A stretch of 64,000 bases of DNA, taken from NCBI RefSeq assembly GCF_963583255.1, contig NC_084813.1:21322002-21386001 (forward strand). The letters are read 5' to 3'. The translations under genes were made by a program, and so were the position numbers. The stretch is from Pyrus communis (taxonomy: Eukaryota > Streptophyta > Magnoliopsida > Rosales > Rosaceae). A model generated the notes under the pieces. The model ran no database searches. It was not told the origin of the DNA and worked only from the letters and a program-made list of their open reading frames with translations. This document shows positions 43,201 through 56,472 of the stretch, one piece after another (the stretch's first letter is position 1; each line of letters opens with the position of its first letter).

Positions 43201-46200
43201 AGTTGTGTTTGTTTAGGGCATTTCTTTCTAATTGGAAGCATGTTTCAAGAGAAAAATTATAATAAAGTACTGTTTCGTTCGGGTCCCCATCTCTACCTTA
43301 TAACCTGTAGATAGTATAAATGAATGTTTTAAATTTGACAGAAATATAATCTCTGTTCTGGCTGGTTGTTTCGCTTCATTTTTTGTCCTGAGACGTGCAG
43401 CATGAACACCTCTTGATACGGCGAATTTACGGTTTCCTTGCTGAATTTGCAAAAACTATGTGCAATTATTTGTTCCATGTTGACATACACTTTAAGGATC
43501 ATGATATACGTGTATGTATTGATCTGAAATGATCTTGATTCAGATTACTCATGACTTTATGAAAGTTGTGGTTCTAAACACGTACAACTATACTTTTGCT
43601 ATTGTTCAGGCTTCAGAGTTGACAGCTTGAAAGAGAGCAATACTGAGGCTGCTCTCCATTTCCTAATTATATGGAATTAGTGGAAAGTGGATTGAGATCT
43701 GAGTTTAATTCTTATTTTTTGGTCCACTAACCATAAAACAAACATATTAATACCAAACTTATCCATCAAAGACCATTTCTTGGTATCCCTTTTATTTTCA
43801 TGGAGTATCTTGCTCATGATCTTTGAGATTCTAGTTTACAATTTTTTAGTCCCACACAGAGAGAATAAAAAAACTCAGGCTTAAAGAATAAAGAAATACA
43901 AATAGATAAAACTTGCTTTTTGCAAATTTTCAGTAGGAAATTGAACTTTTCCACTAAAGAGACACTAAATACAATACAAATAGATAGAACTTTTTACAAA
44001 TAACTTTTGAACTTTTTTCATTAATAAGGGACACTAACGACACATTTGGAAGCACTTTTAAAATGACTGAAATCGTTTTGAGAGAAAATATTTTTGAATT
44101 TCAAAAACATTTGAAGTGCTTCCTAAAAAAAACGCCAGTTACGTGTTTCTTTCACATAACACTTCAAGTGTTTTTTCAAAATTCATCTGATTTCAAAAAC
44201 ATTTTATTAAAACACATCCAAAAAATTCTTAAATCGTTTGGTGTTCCATCTTGCATGTGTGGTCCCCTTTAGCATAAAAAGTTCCAAGTTTAATTGAAGA
44301 TTTGTAAAGAGTCATATCAAAGTGTTTATCGGAAGAAGAGGTGTGCAGTAACTTGAGCTGGACAGATGGCAAAGTTATCCTCTAATATAAAAGATTATAT
44401 ATATGATGTAGAGAATAAGAGGAGATCTTATCTTTTAAACTAATCTTAACAATGAATTGGAATGTAAGCCAATGACAATGATAGGTAACTGCCTATAATT
44501 AGTATAAATTAATCCCCAACTAAGTATATATTATCGGTATCACAATGTTCTTTAACAATGGAATACCTGTCTGTAATTACAAATAATTAAAAAGTTATCA
44601 TTATCCAAAGTTCCAAACTCCTCAATCCCTTTTTGGAAGATCTTATGTATGTTCAATCTCAAATTTATTATCCGAACTACATATTAATAGAACTTTCTTT
44701 GTTAATTAAAGAAGGGTTAAAAGACTATTTAATTTTTAATCACAACAAAAAAGGTAAGGGCAGTAACGTAATTTCATAAAACAAAATTTTATTATTATTT
44801 ATTTTAGCATCACCTATAAGTGATTTTAACGTTTCTAATTTTAAAAAATAAATAAATAAACCAACCTCTCTCGCTTTTTCCTTGCTTTCACATTCTCTCT
44901 CAGTCTCTTTCTCTCTCCTTGAATTTTAAAAATTAAAAAAAAACATTTTATACACACTTTGTATGTGAGCATATACTAGTATAATATTGATAAAGCTTAA
45001 GTGACAGCAAATGAAACCCACAAAGAATCAAAAATCAATTAACCATCTTCATTAGTGGATTATACTAAGAACAATAATCTCCAGTAGTGCAAAATCTATC
45101 AAAAAAAGGAATGGATACATCTAAAACATTTGGTTTCCAATACCAGCAGCAGCACAGTTGGGTTTCTTTTCATGTTCTCTTTGTTGACAAAGTCCAAAAG
45201 CGAATATTGTAAAAGCACTTTTGGAACTGTAGATATAATAGATATCTCTACAATGGGGACCAGTTCTTGTTGTTCAATTTCCACCAGCTTCCCCACTCTG
45301 ATAATGACGAGAGCATATAGTAAACACAATTATTATTCTCAAAACTGATGCCTGATGGGTGGTGGACCTCCTTAGTGAAATGGAAGTCCCACTGTATATA
45401 ATGTGACCCATCTGCAGTAATGATAAAAATGAACAGAATGTAAATGGTGGGAAGCAAGTTGTAATTTGATCCCCATCCACTGTATGTGACAGCCATGATG
45501 AATCTTCTCATCCTAAACTCAATCCTAAGGTCATCTCCAACCTGATCTATAACCTATTTTCCCCCTTTTATTCCTTCCTTCCCCCAAATCCAATCTAACC
45601 CAACACAAGCTTAAAATTCGACCTAAAACCTATAACCTAAAATAAAGCCAAATTTAGCCCAGGATTAGTGGGCTGACCCATCTTATATGTATATTTTATT
45701 TAGTTCGATATTTATAAATTTATTAAATCCAACGGTTAAGATTTAATTTGATGAAATTCAACGGTAAAAACAAAAATTTAACGGTCCAAATTTAAATCTA
45801 ACGTTTAAAGTAATTAAAAAAAAAAAAAATCTTATGTGTTTCATATTTTTTTTATAGTGTTTAACGAGTTTCATGATGTCGGTTAATAATTTTTCAGTAT
45901 TTTTCAAAATCTAAATATTTTTAGGTTAAAATGTTCATAAAATTAAATTAGGATAGTCTACAGATTTTTTTTTTCTTTTAAAAAAAGTCACTTTAAGAAA
46001 AAAAAAATTTAGCCAAAATTCATTCTTTAATAATTTGAGGCTAAAATTTTAGGCCAGAAAAGTTGTTTCTGGGTTAAAACCTAAATTTTTTAGGCTAAAA
46101 ATTTTAGATTTTAGGCCAAGGGTTAGAAATGGTTTAAGAATATCTAACAACTGAAAATAAGTGATATTCGAAGACAGAATCGAATATAAAACTGTTGTAA

Positions 46201-49200
46201 TGTTTACAACTCGAACTACAATCCATTTGTATTTCACGATTTATCCTAATGTGTGGGCTAGGAAATGCCTACAATCGTAAGCCACCTTTCCTCTTCCTCT
46301 CCACATTCAAAAAGGTCATTTCTCTATTAACTTGGCAATTTCAGTCAGTTAGTATCTCTATATCTTCATTATCACCACATACATATATAGGGTTATTGCC
46401 AACCATTCTATATTTAAGTACACAATCCCAATCTCTCTAACAATGTATCTACAATTATTTCATATAGATTCATACTATACCATGTCAACTACTTAAACTT
46501 AACCAGATCAGAAAAATATCTCTTTTGATCACCTCTCAACAGAGGTGAGAATTCAAACTTGAAGATAGTTTTCAATTGTAATAGAGATTACAACTAGCCA
46601 ATACCTAATTAGTTATACGGTAAAACCTCTATATTGTCATAAAGTTGTGACCAACACAAATTTTCCAACTCCAAAGAGGTTATTTTTTAATAGATGTGTG
46701 ATTGAAAAAAATACTATTGACCTAGAAACATTTTGAGAAGTTAGATGGGGAAGGAGATATTCTTGAGGATGCAATATGGATATATAAAAGTTTCATGTCC
46801 ATGTAAACATACTTCAGAAGTTAGAAATTATTTTTCTTTAGCAAGAAGGTTCATGTTGACGAAGTATTACGTATTCGCAAATTCAAAATGTGACATTAAC
46901 TTTAAAAACTAAAATATCCTCCTAAACAGTACAAATATGAATATACAATCCTTTCAAGCAAGTTTTCTTTGCATAAACATGATTGATGATACCGTACAAC
47001 CGTAACCAAATTTTCCCAAAATTTGTATCCGTAAATATATCGGCATGATACAATACAACTCACACGAGGTCCAGACAAAATTTTCTCGACACATATGAAA
47101 TGAAAATTTGAAGAAAAAACAAAGTTCTGTTACAAAAATGAAAGTTTAATGTCGTCGGTCGAGTTTCAACAGAAAAGGGAAAAAGAAGTGACCGTCGAAT
47201 GATCAACCGACTGATATCAGACACCGTTCGTTCGCGCTGCATGAAATCTCACCCGTCCAAAAAGCTCAAAGATCAGAATACTAAAAACAAAAGCAAAAAT
47301 TTATTCATTTTAAAAGCTTCAAAACCCGAGGATAATAGAGACGACAGACCCCACGTCAAAGCACGTGATGGCCATGCATGCCCCCATGAGCATGACGACC
47401 CAATGGCGCCAAAATGCCCAAAAGGACCACTGGCACCTGCCTGCTCACGTGTCCCTCTCCCTCCGTAACCTCATCCGCTCTCCATCGGAAAGACGAAACT
47501 ACCCCCGAGGTTTTATAGGATAACTGGGGGAAGAGGACAAGGGGCGAGCCCCATGCTGAAAGAGGACGTGAGGGTAGCAGGGGACGATGAAACGATGTTG
47601 TACGTACACGTGTTTGCACTGGCTGGATGCACGAGCGATGAGTCATGAGATAGAAGGGGAAAGTTCGGATAAGCACGACACCTGTTTGCCCTCATTGGCT
47701 GCCTTCTAGCTACTACAAGGATTCTTTTTCTCTTCATTTCTTCTTCTAGGGTTCATCATTGCATATCGCGATCGATCTCATCCGGCTTGTTAGAAAAGTC
47801 TGATAAGGAACAGTGTATTGTCCAAACAATGTTGTTATTAAATCAAAAGATAATGAATAGTATAATCTAATGATTGTTACGCGTTATGAGTGGTGTCCCG
47901 AATTCAAATGTTTATCTCCAGATATAACTTGTAGAAAAAAATATTAATACATAAAAGTAGAAAGTTTTTCTTTGAGTACTCAATCTAGTATTTAATTATC
48001 AACTTTTATAAAGATAATTAGCTTTATCTTTCATATTTTCTTAACAATAATGCTTATGTCTCTCCACGGGAATTTACTTGTTCTATCACTCATGATTAAT
48101 GAACTATTATCGGAATCATTCTTTTTTCTTCTTCATCATTTACAGATCATATATGTCTGAAAAACAATTATTCAATTTAGAAATCGTTTAGTTATCCAGA
48201 TGTGTTAAACTAATCAAACTAATCAACTGTTTGGTAACTAGTAGTATCTTTATGATAAACGACCCATTTGTTTTATGTATATAAATAGCTGAAAGATCTC
48301 TAATTTAAATATAATTATTTACATATATAATGGTAAAGAGAAGAAACAGTTATGATTATGGTATTTGGATTGTAAAGGTTTGTTAATCCCAAGTGAAAAT
48401 GTACAAGTAAGTCCCTTGGTGAGGAGCACAAGACCTGACAAATATCATAGTCGTACAAATTTTATAATCAGAATTGTTCCATTTCTTAATTTTTATTTGT
48501 AAATCACCTATAGAAAATTATATTTCAATTGGATATTAATTAAGCATCCAAATTTACATAACAAAAAGACATATAGGTATAAAGTATCATTTTCATAATG
48601 AACTATCTATTTATATGATACGTTTATATGAATAAATATTTTCCAATTTAAATAATTTTAGTACGTGTGATCTTTAATAAAACTTAATAAATTGAATGAT
48701 TTTGATCAAGCCCATTATTCGTAAACAAAAGAATATGTACATCCTTCTCATAGACGGGATGCAATTATTATCGTTTATACAATTTCCACTTTCTTTTTAA
48801 AAGCACACCAATCTTCTAATCACCATGCTTCGTGTCTGTGATAGTAACTCAATTATTTGTACTCCTCACAATCGTCTATAACCCACACGTAATTGATTTG
48901 ACTCGCAAAATATTGTCATGATCAAGTATGAACAGTTTTAATTATGAAGTTTGTTTAATAAAACTACATGTAAAAACAGAAGTACTATTCATTTTGAAAA
49001 GATAATGCTTGTGTTCTTCTGCAAGAGGGAGATGACCTACTTATCCCCCATTTATAATTAACGTATATTTACCAGATCAACTTTATAATTGGATGTTAAT
49101 TTTCAAAATCACTATTTAAAAATTATATTTGTCAATGATTAGTCACTTAATAGAACATGTAGCAATTCATATATATCAACAAATATATGACTCATCATGA

Positions 49201-49649
49201 GAACATTATTTGTTATTCAAACAATTGATCAATTGATATGCACGAATGATTAAATTATCTTCTAATTAAATAATTTTTTATAAATATAATTTTAAAATAA
49301 TAATTAAGAATATAACAATTCCAATTACGAAGTTTGTACGTTACCGAAACACATGTAGTAGAGATTCTGAAAATTAAGCTCACAATCAACAATAAATAAT
49401 CTCCTAAACCGAATGACATAATTAACATCAATTTGCAAAAATAAAAAAGAATATTAACATCACATCACAAATCAAAATCGGCGAGAAACTGAGGATAAAA
49501 TCACAATGTGAAGTGTGGACACAATCAATTATTAAATTTTGGGAATCATTGATACCTCCAAAGCAAAAGAGAAAACGCCAAAACAAATGGGCCACCACGC
49601 CTAACTAAAGTCACCACTTATCTCCCAAAACCACTTCCCACTCACCCAT
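43201..49649. other. 6.4-kb gene-free AT-rich stretch
   Basis: No credible gene on either strand. MITE-like pieces are suspected at about 44036-44260 (AAACATTT/AAATGTTT arms) and 45530-46135 (AGGTCATCTCCAACC to GGTTAGAAATGG), without confirmed target duplications. From 48 to 49.6 kb the DNA is very AT-rich. Confidence 0.5.
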
Positions 49650-49702
49650 AAACCACCGGTTTCACGAAACGCAGTATCACTTCCCACCTGTGCCTATAAG
49701 TA
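49650..49702 (+). promoter_or_regulatory. promoter elements of WIP-type gene 8
   Basis: AAACCACCGGT at 49650-49660 is one base away from the hypoxia-responsive promoter element consensus AAACCASSSGC as I recall it. TATAAGTA lies at 49695-49702. They are 167 and 122 bp before the ATG at 49817. Confidence 0.5.
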
Positions 49703-49816
49703 ACCGCCTTTGTCTCCTCAGTACAACACTTAAACCAACCTCTCAAAAACACACATCAACAAACAAAACGATCATCTCACCTTCAATTTTCAAGTTAACA
49801 GGTACAACTTTGTACG

Positions 49817-50095
49817 ATGAATCAACTGAGTCGAGTGTGGATGGCGGCGAGCGTGGCGGTGGTGCAAGGCCCTGTCGACCATGGACATAAGTGGAAATCC
49901 GGCCTAAAATCCTTTCAGCTAAACCGGGGGCGATCGTCTTTCGCTGGCGGCGACGCATCATCGGATCTCCGACCGTTATCCGGCGCAGTTGGGTCGGATT
50001 TCTCCGGAGTGTTGGGGAATTGCGAGGAGAGACGGAACCACGCGGACGAGTCTATCCAAAAAGTCATGTACTTGAACTGTTGGGGTCAGGGCTAA
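49817..50095 (+). CDS. divergent wound-induced-type protein, 92 aa
   Basis: Single exon. The N-terminus MNQLSRVWMAASVAVVQGPV matches the family block WxxAASVGVVEALKD only in its first half, and the RW motif is replaced by HKWKSGLKSF. The end, ESIQKVMYLNCWGQG, keeps Cys-Trp-Gly. The middle is Gly/Ser/Asp-rich. Base composition is much more GC-rich than genes 1-7. It is an outlying member of the array or an independent older lineage. The intact frame, TATA box and conserved tail argue for function. Confidence 0.85.
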   Translation: MNQLSRVWMAASVAVVQGPVDHGHKWKSGLKSFQLNRGRSSFAGGDASSDLRPLSGAVGSDFSGVLGNCEERRNHADESIQKVMYLNCWGQG

Positions 50096-53000
50096 GGCAA
50101 CCGGAGATTGGAAATTTTCCGGCGGAAAAAAGTTAAGAGAGTTGATCGGGACTCGGGAGTTACTCCGTTGACGAGCGTCATGGAAACAGATAGTTGAAAC
50201 GGACAACTCAATTATTGAGTTAACTCGGATGGAATCATTTATGTAAATTGTACAAAGATTGTGGAGATAAAATGAAAACCATCAATAAGAGAACGGCTTC
50301 GGTATTTCAATTTGTTGTGTTTATTATTTACTACAAAGAAAGTAAAATTAGGAATTGAATTAGTTTAAATACGCCACGCCATTGGATATATGGAAATGAA
50401 ATTAGGCGGCTGGACCAAAATAAATTGACTATTTTAACTATATAGTAATGAATTATTTTATAAGTTATTCTAATTCGAATGAACTAGTACGTTTTATGAT
50501 CCATTAGAATACGTTTAGTTTTGCGATTGTATTTTTTCTGATCATTTCTGATAGTATAGTGTTTGGCATTTTTAATTTTTTGAGCTTGATCTCCGTTTCT
50601 AATGGACTAGTACACATTCATTGGAGTACGCATATGTTTCTGTTTAACCTAACCTATATATAGCTAGGATGCTATCACATAAAAGATGGAGATGATGAAT
50701 ATTATGTTAATTATATTTAACCGAGTCACAGACTGAAGTTTAATCATGCAAAATTGATGGTGATCACTCATGCAACTTTATCAGTGTCCCCAAGTTATAT
50801 AATTTACTTTCTTATTTTTTTAGGCATACTATCAAATAAACTATGAGAATACCAAAAAAATGTAAGACCGCTGGTAATTGTCTCATGCAACATTGATCCA
50901 CAAAATTATACCATGGCCTGCAATGAGCCCCTTTTCAAATAAACTTTTGTGTTCTTTGTTTAAATATCCACTTCTCTTTTGAATATTTACCAAGCCTTAT
51001 GTAATTGTTTTGATATATTGTAATTCGTGTGAGCTACCATGTTGGCTTGTGCAAGCGTTCTTCGTAGGTCTTAGATTCTGAGGCAGTCATCAATAGGTTA
51101 TTGTTTGTGGTTACATGAGCTGCTTTGCGCACGAATTATTGTTTGGTTAAGTAGAAGAGAGGAATGATTGTGTTTAGTTTATGAGATCCTTCATGCATGA
51201 ATCTCTAAGGGAAAAAGAAAAACTATGGGAAAAAAAAACCTTAGCAGCTATCACAAGGAAACGAAGACCATTCATTATACAAGTCATATGTAAATGTGTC
51301 AATTCTTCGATGTGAAATTCTTGTATAATTTAAAAATCACTACCTCATTAAGCTTTATACAACCTAATTTAGTTATAAACTAGGTATCAAAATCGAGTGA
51401 CATAATTGACTCGATCTAGGTATGTGAGTGTATGAAAACTGTTTACAATTAGATTACCAAACTGAAAGATCTGTAGAAGTATATTTAAAAAAAATAGTAA
51501 ATTTCATGTAGTTTCTACTAGTCAATTAAACTCTAAGAAATCTACAAAAGTCTATCACATAATTTTTTTTGTTGCAAAAGTCTAAATAAATCTGAATACA
51601 ATACATCGCTAAACTGACATTTAGGCAGATTCCCTGTGATCGGTCTCAGCCACTTTTGCAATATCTTCTGTTGGCTACAGAATCACCATCATCGTCACAG
51701 TAATTGTAAATTTTGTTCAATTCATGGGCTAAGAGTTCTGAAAATGTAAAGTAAAACTAAGAACTCAAACTAAAAGATTGAACGTCAATTTTAATCCCGT
51801 TTTGTGCAAAGAAATGATAAAAAACAAAGCAAAATAGAAAAATACCAAACATATAAAAATTAGCTTTACAAGGGAAAATCCTCAAAGAAGAAAAACCCTT
51901 GCGCAAGATTGCCAGCAATAATCAACTAGGGAAAAGATGAAGACTTTCCAAGAATAAGACCCAGGTACACAACCAAGAGAGCCTTGTTAGGGTCGCACAC
52001 ATCGGATTTGAACAAAGTGCAAAACGGCTTCCTTTGCTCACTCAAATGCAATATGGATATTTTGCGTTACAAAAGATGTCCTCCCTTGAGTGTGAAGGAC
52101 CTATGAAATAGGTGACCTTACACACTTTTCCTGGACTAGAAAGTCCTTCCTCCTCAAGTAATCTTCATGTCCAATCCCTTTATTTTATCCAGCAATCACT
52201 TGATGAGATTGTCATCATCTTTCGACTAACCAATTACTTTAGTTTAAAGAAAGGTTTGAAATTGGCACGGTAGAAATGAACAGTGTTTCAATTCGAATTT
52301 CAGATTAATGGTGCCTTAGATTTTCTAATAGTTTAGTATGTTAGGTCGTGTTTTGGGGGGTTTCCGATTTTATAGAGAGATGGATAGGGAGATAGAGATA
52401 GACACAGAGAGGAGAAAGCATGGCTGTGTACATTTTTTGGGGTTAATTAATGGGTTAGTGCGCAGGGTTAGTGAGGAGAGAGTGACAGAGGGGTGTATGG
52501 CAAGTTATGGGTTTTCAGTTTTTCCCTCTGATTCAAGGAGGCAGATTATCTGTCCTCCTGTTTGGGTGCTTTTCCTATCCTTTTTTATTTTGTACGGTCA
52601 CGATTAAATTAGGTTAACATTTTATATTGAATTTTTTTATAGAAATATTAAGATAATAAATAATAAGACTATAAAATATTGACATGACTTAAGCGTGACT
52701 ACATAAATAAAAGGGGTTGGAAAGATCATCCAAACATAAGGGCAGACAATCTGCCTCCCTGATTCAACAGGTTATGCACTGTTTGAAAATAATTCTTTAT
52801 TGTTTTCTTTTCCATTTGCTTGAACTATCATTCGAATTTTTGGGTTTCACTGTGCTCATTTCTGTGCTTCTTCAAAATTTTCTGGTGTTTGCTTCTCATT
52901 CCTCTGTTGGTTGATTTTTTTTCCCATTTCTTGGTTCCTTATGTATTCCTTGGTTCTTTCTAATTTTTGGATGCATGTGAACTATATACACGGTTTTTTG

Positions 53001-53276
53001 GGACGAGTTAGGAAGATCCACCTGAAAACTGCATACAAGATAGAGAACTGGTATGCTACTTTGTCTTTCTGTTGGATTTTGATGTTTATGTTCTGCTACT
53101 AAGAGGGTTTTATAGTGTTCTAAATCTATTTTGTGGTTTATTGAACTGAAATTTTGATATGTGCTGATATGAATTGGATATGTTGAATTAGAGATGTGCT
53201 ACTTTGAATTGTATAAGTTGACAAATGACAAACCATGGAATATTGACTTTTTTTTTTTGGCCCCAAATTCAACAAA
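50096..53276. other. 3.2-kb gene-free stretch
   Basis: No gene is recognised. Short ORFs at 52338-52607 and 52717-53102 show no family resemblance. Confidence 0.45.
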
Positions 53277-53646
53277 GTCCGAGTCACCGAGCTTCAGCGC
53301 ATCATTCACGACCTCCGAAAGCGGAAACGCTTCTCCCAAGCCCTCGAGGTTTCCATCTTTCTTTCTTACCTTGCAATTTGTGTTATCCTCTGTTTGGTTG
53401 CTCAGAAAATGAAAGCAAATTGAAAGAAGCATCAAAGTAATTAAATTTTAGTTAAAGAAAGTGAGTGAAAGAGGGAATTAGGATTTTTGTTAGTTAATGT
53501 GTTTGTTTGTATCATAAGTAATTGGAAATTCCCCTACTTTCGTAATAATGTGTTATAGGTTACAGGTTTCAGAGTGGATGAATCAAAAGGGCATATGCAT
53601 ATTTTCGCCCGTTGAGCATGCCGTGCAGCTGGATTTGATTGGGAAG
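53277..53646 (+). pseudogene. PPR protein fragment (5' part, two exons)
   Basis: Exon 53277-53348 encodes VRVTELQRIIHDLRKRKRFS and then QALE. A GT donor follows. Exon 53566-53646 (after TTACAG) encodes VSEWMNQKGICIFSPVEHAV and then QLDLIGK. This is the start of a P-class pentatricopeptide repeat protein of the mitochondrial type. No start codon and no further PPR repeats follow. The sequence passes directly into a casein kinase leader. It is a captured or truncated piece, not a gene. Confidence 0.8.
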
Positions 53647-53713
53647 GAAGAATTTTGCACCAATTGTTGTGAAATAAAGCCAGTTTGAGTCTGTGGGTCG
53701 ACATTGTTGCATC

Positions 53714-53927
53714 ATGGAGCATGTGATTGCTAGGAAGTTTAAGTTGGGGAGGAAGATTGGGAGTGGGTCTTTCGGAGAACTCTATTTAGGTTTGGTAATC
53801 AGTGCTTGATATCCTTTTTTCCTTAGAAAATTATTCATTGTGTTAATTTAATGTGTTTTGTAATGAAATTGCTCTTCTTGTGTTAGGTGTAAATGTACAC
53901 AGTGGGGAGGAGGTGGCTGTTAAGCTG
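53714..53927 (+). pseudogene. casein kinase 1 fragment (first two exons)
   Basis: Exon 53714-53789 encodes MEHVIARKFKLGRKIGSGSF and then GELYL, including the glycine-rich ATP loop. Exon 53887-53927 encodes GVNVHSGEEVAVKL, including the catalytic lysine. Both have GT-AG borders in phase. The remaining kinase exons are absent downstream. The translated part is intact, but no kinase can be made. Confidence 0.85.
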
Positions 53928-54146
53928 GTATGTGATCGATCCTCAAATCGTAGTGTTCATTTATAACAAATTCACCATTTGAATTGGGTTGGTTTGTGGG
54001 TGCGGATTTTCAAGCCAAAAGATTTATGTGGACCAGTTTATCTTTTTTTTCTTTGGAAAAATAAAATTTGAATGTCGTTGAATTGTATTACTCATCAAAT
54101 TTCAAGGCATTTTGCGTTTGAAGGATTCGAAACTGCTGTAAGCTAA

Positions 54147-54763
54147 ATGGGTGTGAAACAAGATGGTGGCACTATTGACACTGTGCCTGCAATGGAACAG
54201 GTACAGCTGAAAATCAACTGATATTATTTTATTACGGAAATCAACTGGTTTATATTTTTTGTAACAGTCCCACAAGATCTGCTTGCAGTCATGATTCTAC
54301 TCAACCTCATTGAAAATATGATTTTTAGATGTTTTGTTAGGTGGAGATTTTCGAGTATTGATATTTTGGTTATGATAGCTCTGGATTAAGCTCTCACCGT
54401 TTGTACATTGCACTGTTAAGGCACTGTTTAACTCACCAACGTGAGAGCCGAACTTTAGGCTCTTATGTGCACATAATTTTCTTTAAAAGGGAATGAGAAA
54501 ATAAAATGGGCAGTACCTTAATTTCAGGAGAAGATTTCTGATGAGTTAGATAAGAGTGAAGAAGCTTCTTAGAGGAGCAGAAGCAAATTTGGAGGTATGG
54601 CCTAGTAACTTTGAGTTTTCATGAAACTTAAACATGTTTATTTGTCACTGCATCTTGGATTTTGTGTTTTCAGGGCTTGAAAGATAAGAAATTGAAGGGT
54701 CAACTTGCTGTTAGAGAAGAAATGTACGGAAAATCTGCACAAGCTGCTGCCAAGGCTGAGAAG
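54147..54763 (+). pseudogene. UTP7/BING4 (WDR46-type) N-terminal fragment
   Basis: A possible first exon at 54147-54200 (MGVKQDGGTIDTVPAMEQ) is followed by exon 54550-54594 (IRVKKLLRGAEANLE) and exon 54674-54763 (GLKDKKLKGQLAVREEMYGK and then SAQAAAKAEK). The last two match the conserved N-terminal region of the nucleolar WD-repeat protein UTP7/BING4 used in 18S rRNA processing. The WD repeats are missing downstream. The fragment is co-oriented with the PPR and casein kinase fragments. Confidence 0.78.
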
Positions 54764-55168
54764 GTGATTTGTTTTCCTTAATGTGATATGTTGGTCTGTT
54801 CAAACTTTAACGGAAGGGAAAAGAATCTTACCTAGAGTCATGCTTAAGCAGTAGACTGGATTTTGTACTCTCTTTTCCAGTCTGTACTGTTGTATTACAT
54901 TTTTCTCTGATTTACTGGATTTAGTTTATACAAGCGATCTTCTACATGAAATCTTACTTCTCCTGTTCTTTTAGTCCATGTAATACTGATAACAATTGAA
55001 AAGTTCACGTTTTCAGTCATTTGTCTTAATTAATCAATGAATTAGTTTTTTACCATAATTAAATCTTTAATTATAGTTTTTGTGCCCTGATTTCGTATTA
55101 GGCGCCTTATCTTCATATGAAACCACCATTTTCAATTTTTTGGTAATGTTAGCAAGTGCTTCTCGAAT

Positions 55169-55213
<45 letters not shown>

Positions 55214-56472
55214 CCATCTTATGATTCATAGCGGTTGTGGATTATAGCAGCACTTTGTTTTGATTTGTAAACAAACTGTATAATTTAATCTTTGTCTTGG
55301 GTTATAGTATAACGTTTAATGATTGAAATTGTAAGATGGTTTAGCAATTTTTTCAGAAACTTACTATTCATGCCAGATGCCCATTATGTCTTCTACTTTT
55401 CTACTTCCCTTTTTTGTCTTTTTCCTCCATGTAGTAGACTGATTACTTGAAACTATGATATTGATGACACATTATGATCTACAAGTGGATGTTTTTGATA
55501 GGATGCATATCCATATATAGCAAGCAAAATTTGGCCTCATTGGATCCTAGGTATTACGTCGTTTTAGTTACTTTGTGCGGAAACTCATCATCTGTATTCT
55601 ATGTGATTCCGTTTTGTGCAAACAGTTAAAGCTGCCATGCTTGGTGCGATAATGGATTACTTGAAGTTAAGGCTCCAAGTAAAGGTAGAGTTGTTTCAAC
55701 TATAATGTATGTTTTCTTTTTCACTTGAATGATAGAATTCCTAATTACTCAATCCTGTCATCTATGTCTATTGTATTACATTCAATTATTTGCTGAAACT
55801 TTTCTGTTCTTAATATGGTCATTAATTTTAAACGATTGTTATTCCATACAAGCTTTCTTTCCTTTGATATTAACATTTTCTGATAAAATGGTAGAAATCC
55901 ACTTGCATTTGACAAATAATTGTCATCATTATAGCAGTACAATGCACATCCACATAATTGAGCATAGTAAAGAAAAAATTGAATACTTCTTAATATAGAC
56001 ATTTTTTTTCAATACTCCCAGACCTTCTTGCATTGAACAAAAGGTTCGGAATTTCTTTTTAAATGTGTCAATACATTATTATTATTTTTTCTTTTGTGCC
56101 TTGGCAATATGACTTATCTTGCCAAAAGATGTGTGTGGGTTTTGAGGGTTCAGGGATCCCCTTTTCTTAAGATTACTGGATTGGTCCTTACCTCCATGTG
56201 TTGTTGAGTCTATTGAGATCTGGTATGCATGAGAACTTTAAGTAATCATTGCCATAAAAGGTAGAAGTGATAGACTCACACCAGGAATCAGTTATCTTAT
56301 CAGGAGCTTTATTTTCATCTAAGATCAACTTTGATACTTGTAGGTGTATATAGGTTAAAACTCCGCCTGTGTAAGTTTATCTTACATTGCCGGTCCCAAG
56401 ACCGGATAAAGGAGAAGGGGGAGGGCGTCAGGTAGCCGACAACCGGCACTCCTATCTTACATCGAATTTTTA
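54764..56472. other. sequence after the gene-fragment cluster
   Basis: It contains a long (TC)n microsatellite (55175-55208). A possible further exon-like piece at about 55625-55685 (KAAMLGAIMDYLKLRLQVK, bounded by AACAG and GTAGAG) was not assigned to a family. No complete gene. Confidence 0.4.
55175..55208. repeat. (TC)n microsatellite
   Basis: About sixteen uninterrupted TC units following TCTCTA. Confidence 0.9.

Noticed and set aside
45530..46135. Possible MITE beginning AGGTCATCTCCAACC
   Set aside because: Its ends are only weakly inverted and no target duplication was found, so it is mentioned only in the gene-free entry.
47199..47737. ORFs on both strands with Pro/Lys-rich text
   Set aside because: A GC-richer patch without conserved protein features; open on both strands.
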